Assembly (NCBI GenBank): GCA_044375455.1
Contig: JBILMQ010000217.1
Span: 1 to 6,306 of the forward strand
Source: JBEIHX01 sp044375455
GTDB taxonomy: Bacteria; Pseudomonadota; Alphaproteobacteria; Caulobacterales; Aquidulcibacteraceae
Length of the DNA: 6,306 bases
Direction of reading: 5' to 3'
The translations under genes were made by a program, and so were the position numbers. Shown piece after piece: positions 4,474-6,306 of the stretch. Positions within the stretch are counted from its first letter, which is position 1. Every line of letters begins with the position of its first letter. A model generated the notes under the pieces. It did not search any database and was not told where the DNA came from. It was given only the letters and a program-made list of their open reading frames with translations.

Positions 4474-6306
4474 ATGAACCTGCGCCGTTGGATCCTGGCA
4501 GCCGCTGGCCTGACTGCCCTCGGCGTCCTGGGTGTCGCCATTTACATTCTGTCGGCTGCGATCGACCTGCCGGGCTATGACAAACTCAAGGAGTATAAGC
4601 CCCCGGTGACGAGCCGGGTGCATGCTGGCGACGGCGAGCTAATCGCTGAGTTCGCCCGGGAGCAGCGCGTTTTTGTACCCTATGACGCAATACCGCCGCG
4701 CCTGGTGCAGGCCTTCGTCGCCGCGGAGGACCAGAACTTCTTCAAGCATCAGGGAATTGATCCGCGCGGCGTCGCGCGGATCGCCGTGGTTAACATGCGC
4801 AATGCTCTCACCGGACGCCGGATGGAGGGCGCCTCCACCATCACCATGCAGGTGGCTGGCAACATGCTCACCGGGCGAGACCGCAGCGTCCGGCGCAAGA
4901 TCCGTGAGGCGCTCACCGCCGTTCGGATCGAGCAGAGCCTGAGCAAGGACCAGATCCTCGAACTTTATCTCAACGAGATTTTCCTAGGGCAGCGCGCCTA
5001 CGGCGTCGCAGCCGCGTCGCTCAACTATTTCGGCAAACCGCTGGACGAGCTTACGCTCGGCGAGGCAGCCTATCTGGCGGTGCTTCCAAAAGCCCCGAAC
5101 AATTATCATCCTGTGCGCAACCGCGAACGGGCCCTGGCGCGGCGCGCCTACGTCCTCGACCGCATGCAGGAGGACGGATACATCAGCGCCGCTGAGGCGG
5201 CGGCTGCCAAAGACGAGCCTCTGCGCACGGTCGATCGCCTGACTGGATCAAAATATCTCGCGGCGGAACACTTTGTTGAGGAAGTTCGTCGCGAGCTGTC
5301 GTCGCGGTATGGCGAAAAAGAACTCATGGAGGGCGGCTATTCGGTCCGCTCAACGCTCGACACGAGGTTGCAGGAGGCCGCCCGCACTGCGCTGCGCCGC
5401 GCGCTTGATGATTACACCCGCAGGCATGGTTTTCGGGGTCCGATCGCCCGGGTCGACCGCGCGGTCTGGAAGGATGCGCTCGCGCGGGTGGCGACTGCAC
5501 CGGACATAGGCCGGTGGCGGGCGGCTGCGGTTCTGTCGGTGTCGGGCGCCAATGTGACAATCGGATTTGCGGACGGCGCGCGGGGCAAACTTGCGGCTGG
5601 CGAGGCCGCGTGGGCGCGCACCGGTGCGGGTTCGCGACTGGGCGGATTGCAACCGGGCGACGTGATTTATGTCGAAACCGCAGGCGCCGGCAGCTTCGCG
5701 GTGCGCCAGATCCCCGAGGCGAATGGGGCTCTCGTCGCCATGGACCCGCATACCGGGCGGGTTCTGGCAATGGTTGGCGGCTATTCGTTTCAACAGCAGC
5801 AATTCAATCGGGCGACGCAGGCCAGACGCCAGCCCGGCTCGTCCTTCAAGTCGATCGTCTACGCCGCTGCGCTTGACCGCGGCTACACGCCGTCCAGCCT
5901 GATACTCGATGCACCTTTTGTGGCGCCTGCGGGACCCGGACAGGACTTCTACAAGCCGCTCAATTACTCGAAGGAATTCTATGGTCTTTCGACACTTCGC
6001 CTCGGCCTGGAGAAGTCACGCAACGTCATGACGGTGCGCCTCGCCCAGGAGATGGGCATGGAGCCGATCGTTCAGTATGGCAAGAAATTCGGGATTTACG
6101 ATGACCTCTCGCCTGTTCTTGCGATGTCGCTTGGCGCAGGCGAAACCACCCTGATGCGCATGACGGCCGCCTACGCCGTATTTGTGAACGGCGGCAAGAG
6201 AGTAACGCCGACGCTGATTGACCGGGTGCAGGACAGGACCGGCAAGACGGTGTTCCGGCGCGATGAGCGCATGTGCCCTGGCTGCAAGGCTGCCTGGAAT
6301 GGCCAG
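4474..6306 (+). CDS. mrcA: Penicillin-binding protein 1A, C-terminus cut by window edge
   Basis: This bifunctional class A PBP polymerises lipid II into glycan strands and cross-links them in the periplasm. An N-terminal anchor helix (about 5-25) is followed by the GT51 glycosyltransferase domain (about 45-225). Its motifs are catalytic E85 in AAEDQNFFKHQG, GASTITMQ (119-126), RKIRE (141-145) and KDQILELYLNEIFLG (158-172). An OB-like domain spans about 319-413, with the transpeptidase domain from about 418. In the latter, S456 in QPGSSFK is the acyl-acceptor serine, K459 completes SxxK, and SRN is at 515-517. The KTG motif lies beyond the window; 611 residues are seen, where full PBP1A proteins usually have about 750-850. 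The last residues include a CPGC cysteine pair. Two small deviations occur: M125 where PBP1A proteins usually have Q, and FKSIVY instead of FKPFVY. Likely cotranscribed with amiC. Confidence 0.97.
   Translation, partial: MNLRRWILAAAGLTALGVLGVAIYILSAAIDLPGYDKLKEYKPPVTSRVHAGDGELIAEFAREQRVFVPYDAIPPRLVQAFVAAEDQNFFKHQGIDPRGVARIAVVNMRNALTGRRMEGASTITMQVAGNMLTGRDRSVRRKIREALTAVRIEQSLSKDQILELYLNEIFLGQRAYGVAAASLNYFGKPLDELTLGEAAYLAVLPKAPNNYHPVRNRERALARRAYVLDRMQEDGYISAAEAAAAKDEPLRTVDRLTGSKYLAAEHFVEEVRRELSSRYGEKELMEGGYSVRSTLDTRLQEAARTALRRALDDYTRRHGFRGPIARVDRAVWKDALARVATAPDIGRWRAAAVLSVSGANVTIGFADGARGKLAAGEAAWARTGAGSRLGGLQPGDVIYVETAGAGSFAVRQIPEANGALVAMDPHTGRVLAMVGGYSFQQQQFNRATQARRQPGSSFKSIVYAAALDRGYTPSSLILDAPFVAPAGPGQDFYKPLNYSKEFYGLSTLRLGLEKSRNVMTVRLAQEMGMEPIVQYGKKFGIYDDLSPVLAMSLGAGETTLMRMTAAYAVFVNGGKRVTPTLIDRVQDRTGKTVFRRDERMCPGCKAAWNGQ

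Noticed and set aside
5324..5802. Two overlapping minus-strand ORFs of about 150 codons inside mrcA
   Set aside because: They are rich in Arg, Pro and Ala, overlap each other in different frames, and are explained as the complement of the PBP1A coding strand.

Overview
The window is GC-rich chromosomal core DNA, most likely from an alphaproteobacterium. Three signs support this: an RNase E with an acidic insertion in its S1 domain and arginine-rich stretches in its tail; an AMIN-type division amidase next to a class A penicillin-binding protein (PBP1A); and the order rne <- / -> amiC -> mrcA, which is common in that class. The genus cannot be fixed from the sequence. I see no tRNA, rRNA, CRISPR array, insertion sequence or phage gene.

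Layout from left to right. Positions 1-259 lie downstream of rne. They hold a GC-rich stem-loop that probably ends the rne transcript, plus two uncertain ORF fragments cut by the window edge. Positions 260-2545 (minus strand) encode a complete 761-residue RNase E with intact catalytic aspartates and zinc-link cysteines. Positions 2546-3138 are a long divergent intergenic region. On the rne side it carries strong stem-loops and a possible upstream ORF with its own ribosome binding site; on the amiC side it carries a perfect inverted repeat. Positions 3139-4386 encode an exported N-acetylmuramoyl-L-alanine amidase (AmiC/AmiB type) that starts with GTG. After an 87-base gap, mrcA (PBP1A) begins at 4474 and is cut by the right edge after 611 residues.

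Functionally, amiC and mrcA form a peptidoglycan pair and probably an operon. The amidase cuts stem peptides from glycan strands during septum splitting, and the bifunctional synthase polymerises and cross-links new strands. RNase E is transcribed the other way and is the central endonuclease of mRNA decay and rRNA processing.

The coding content is ordinary and I find no new system. The most interesting part is the unusually long, structured leader of rne. A long leader is expected of a gene that controls its own mRNA stability in better-studied bacteria, but the elements here are read by eye and need testing.
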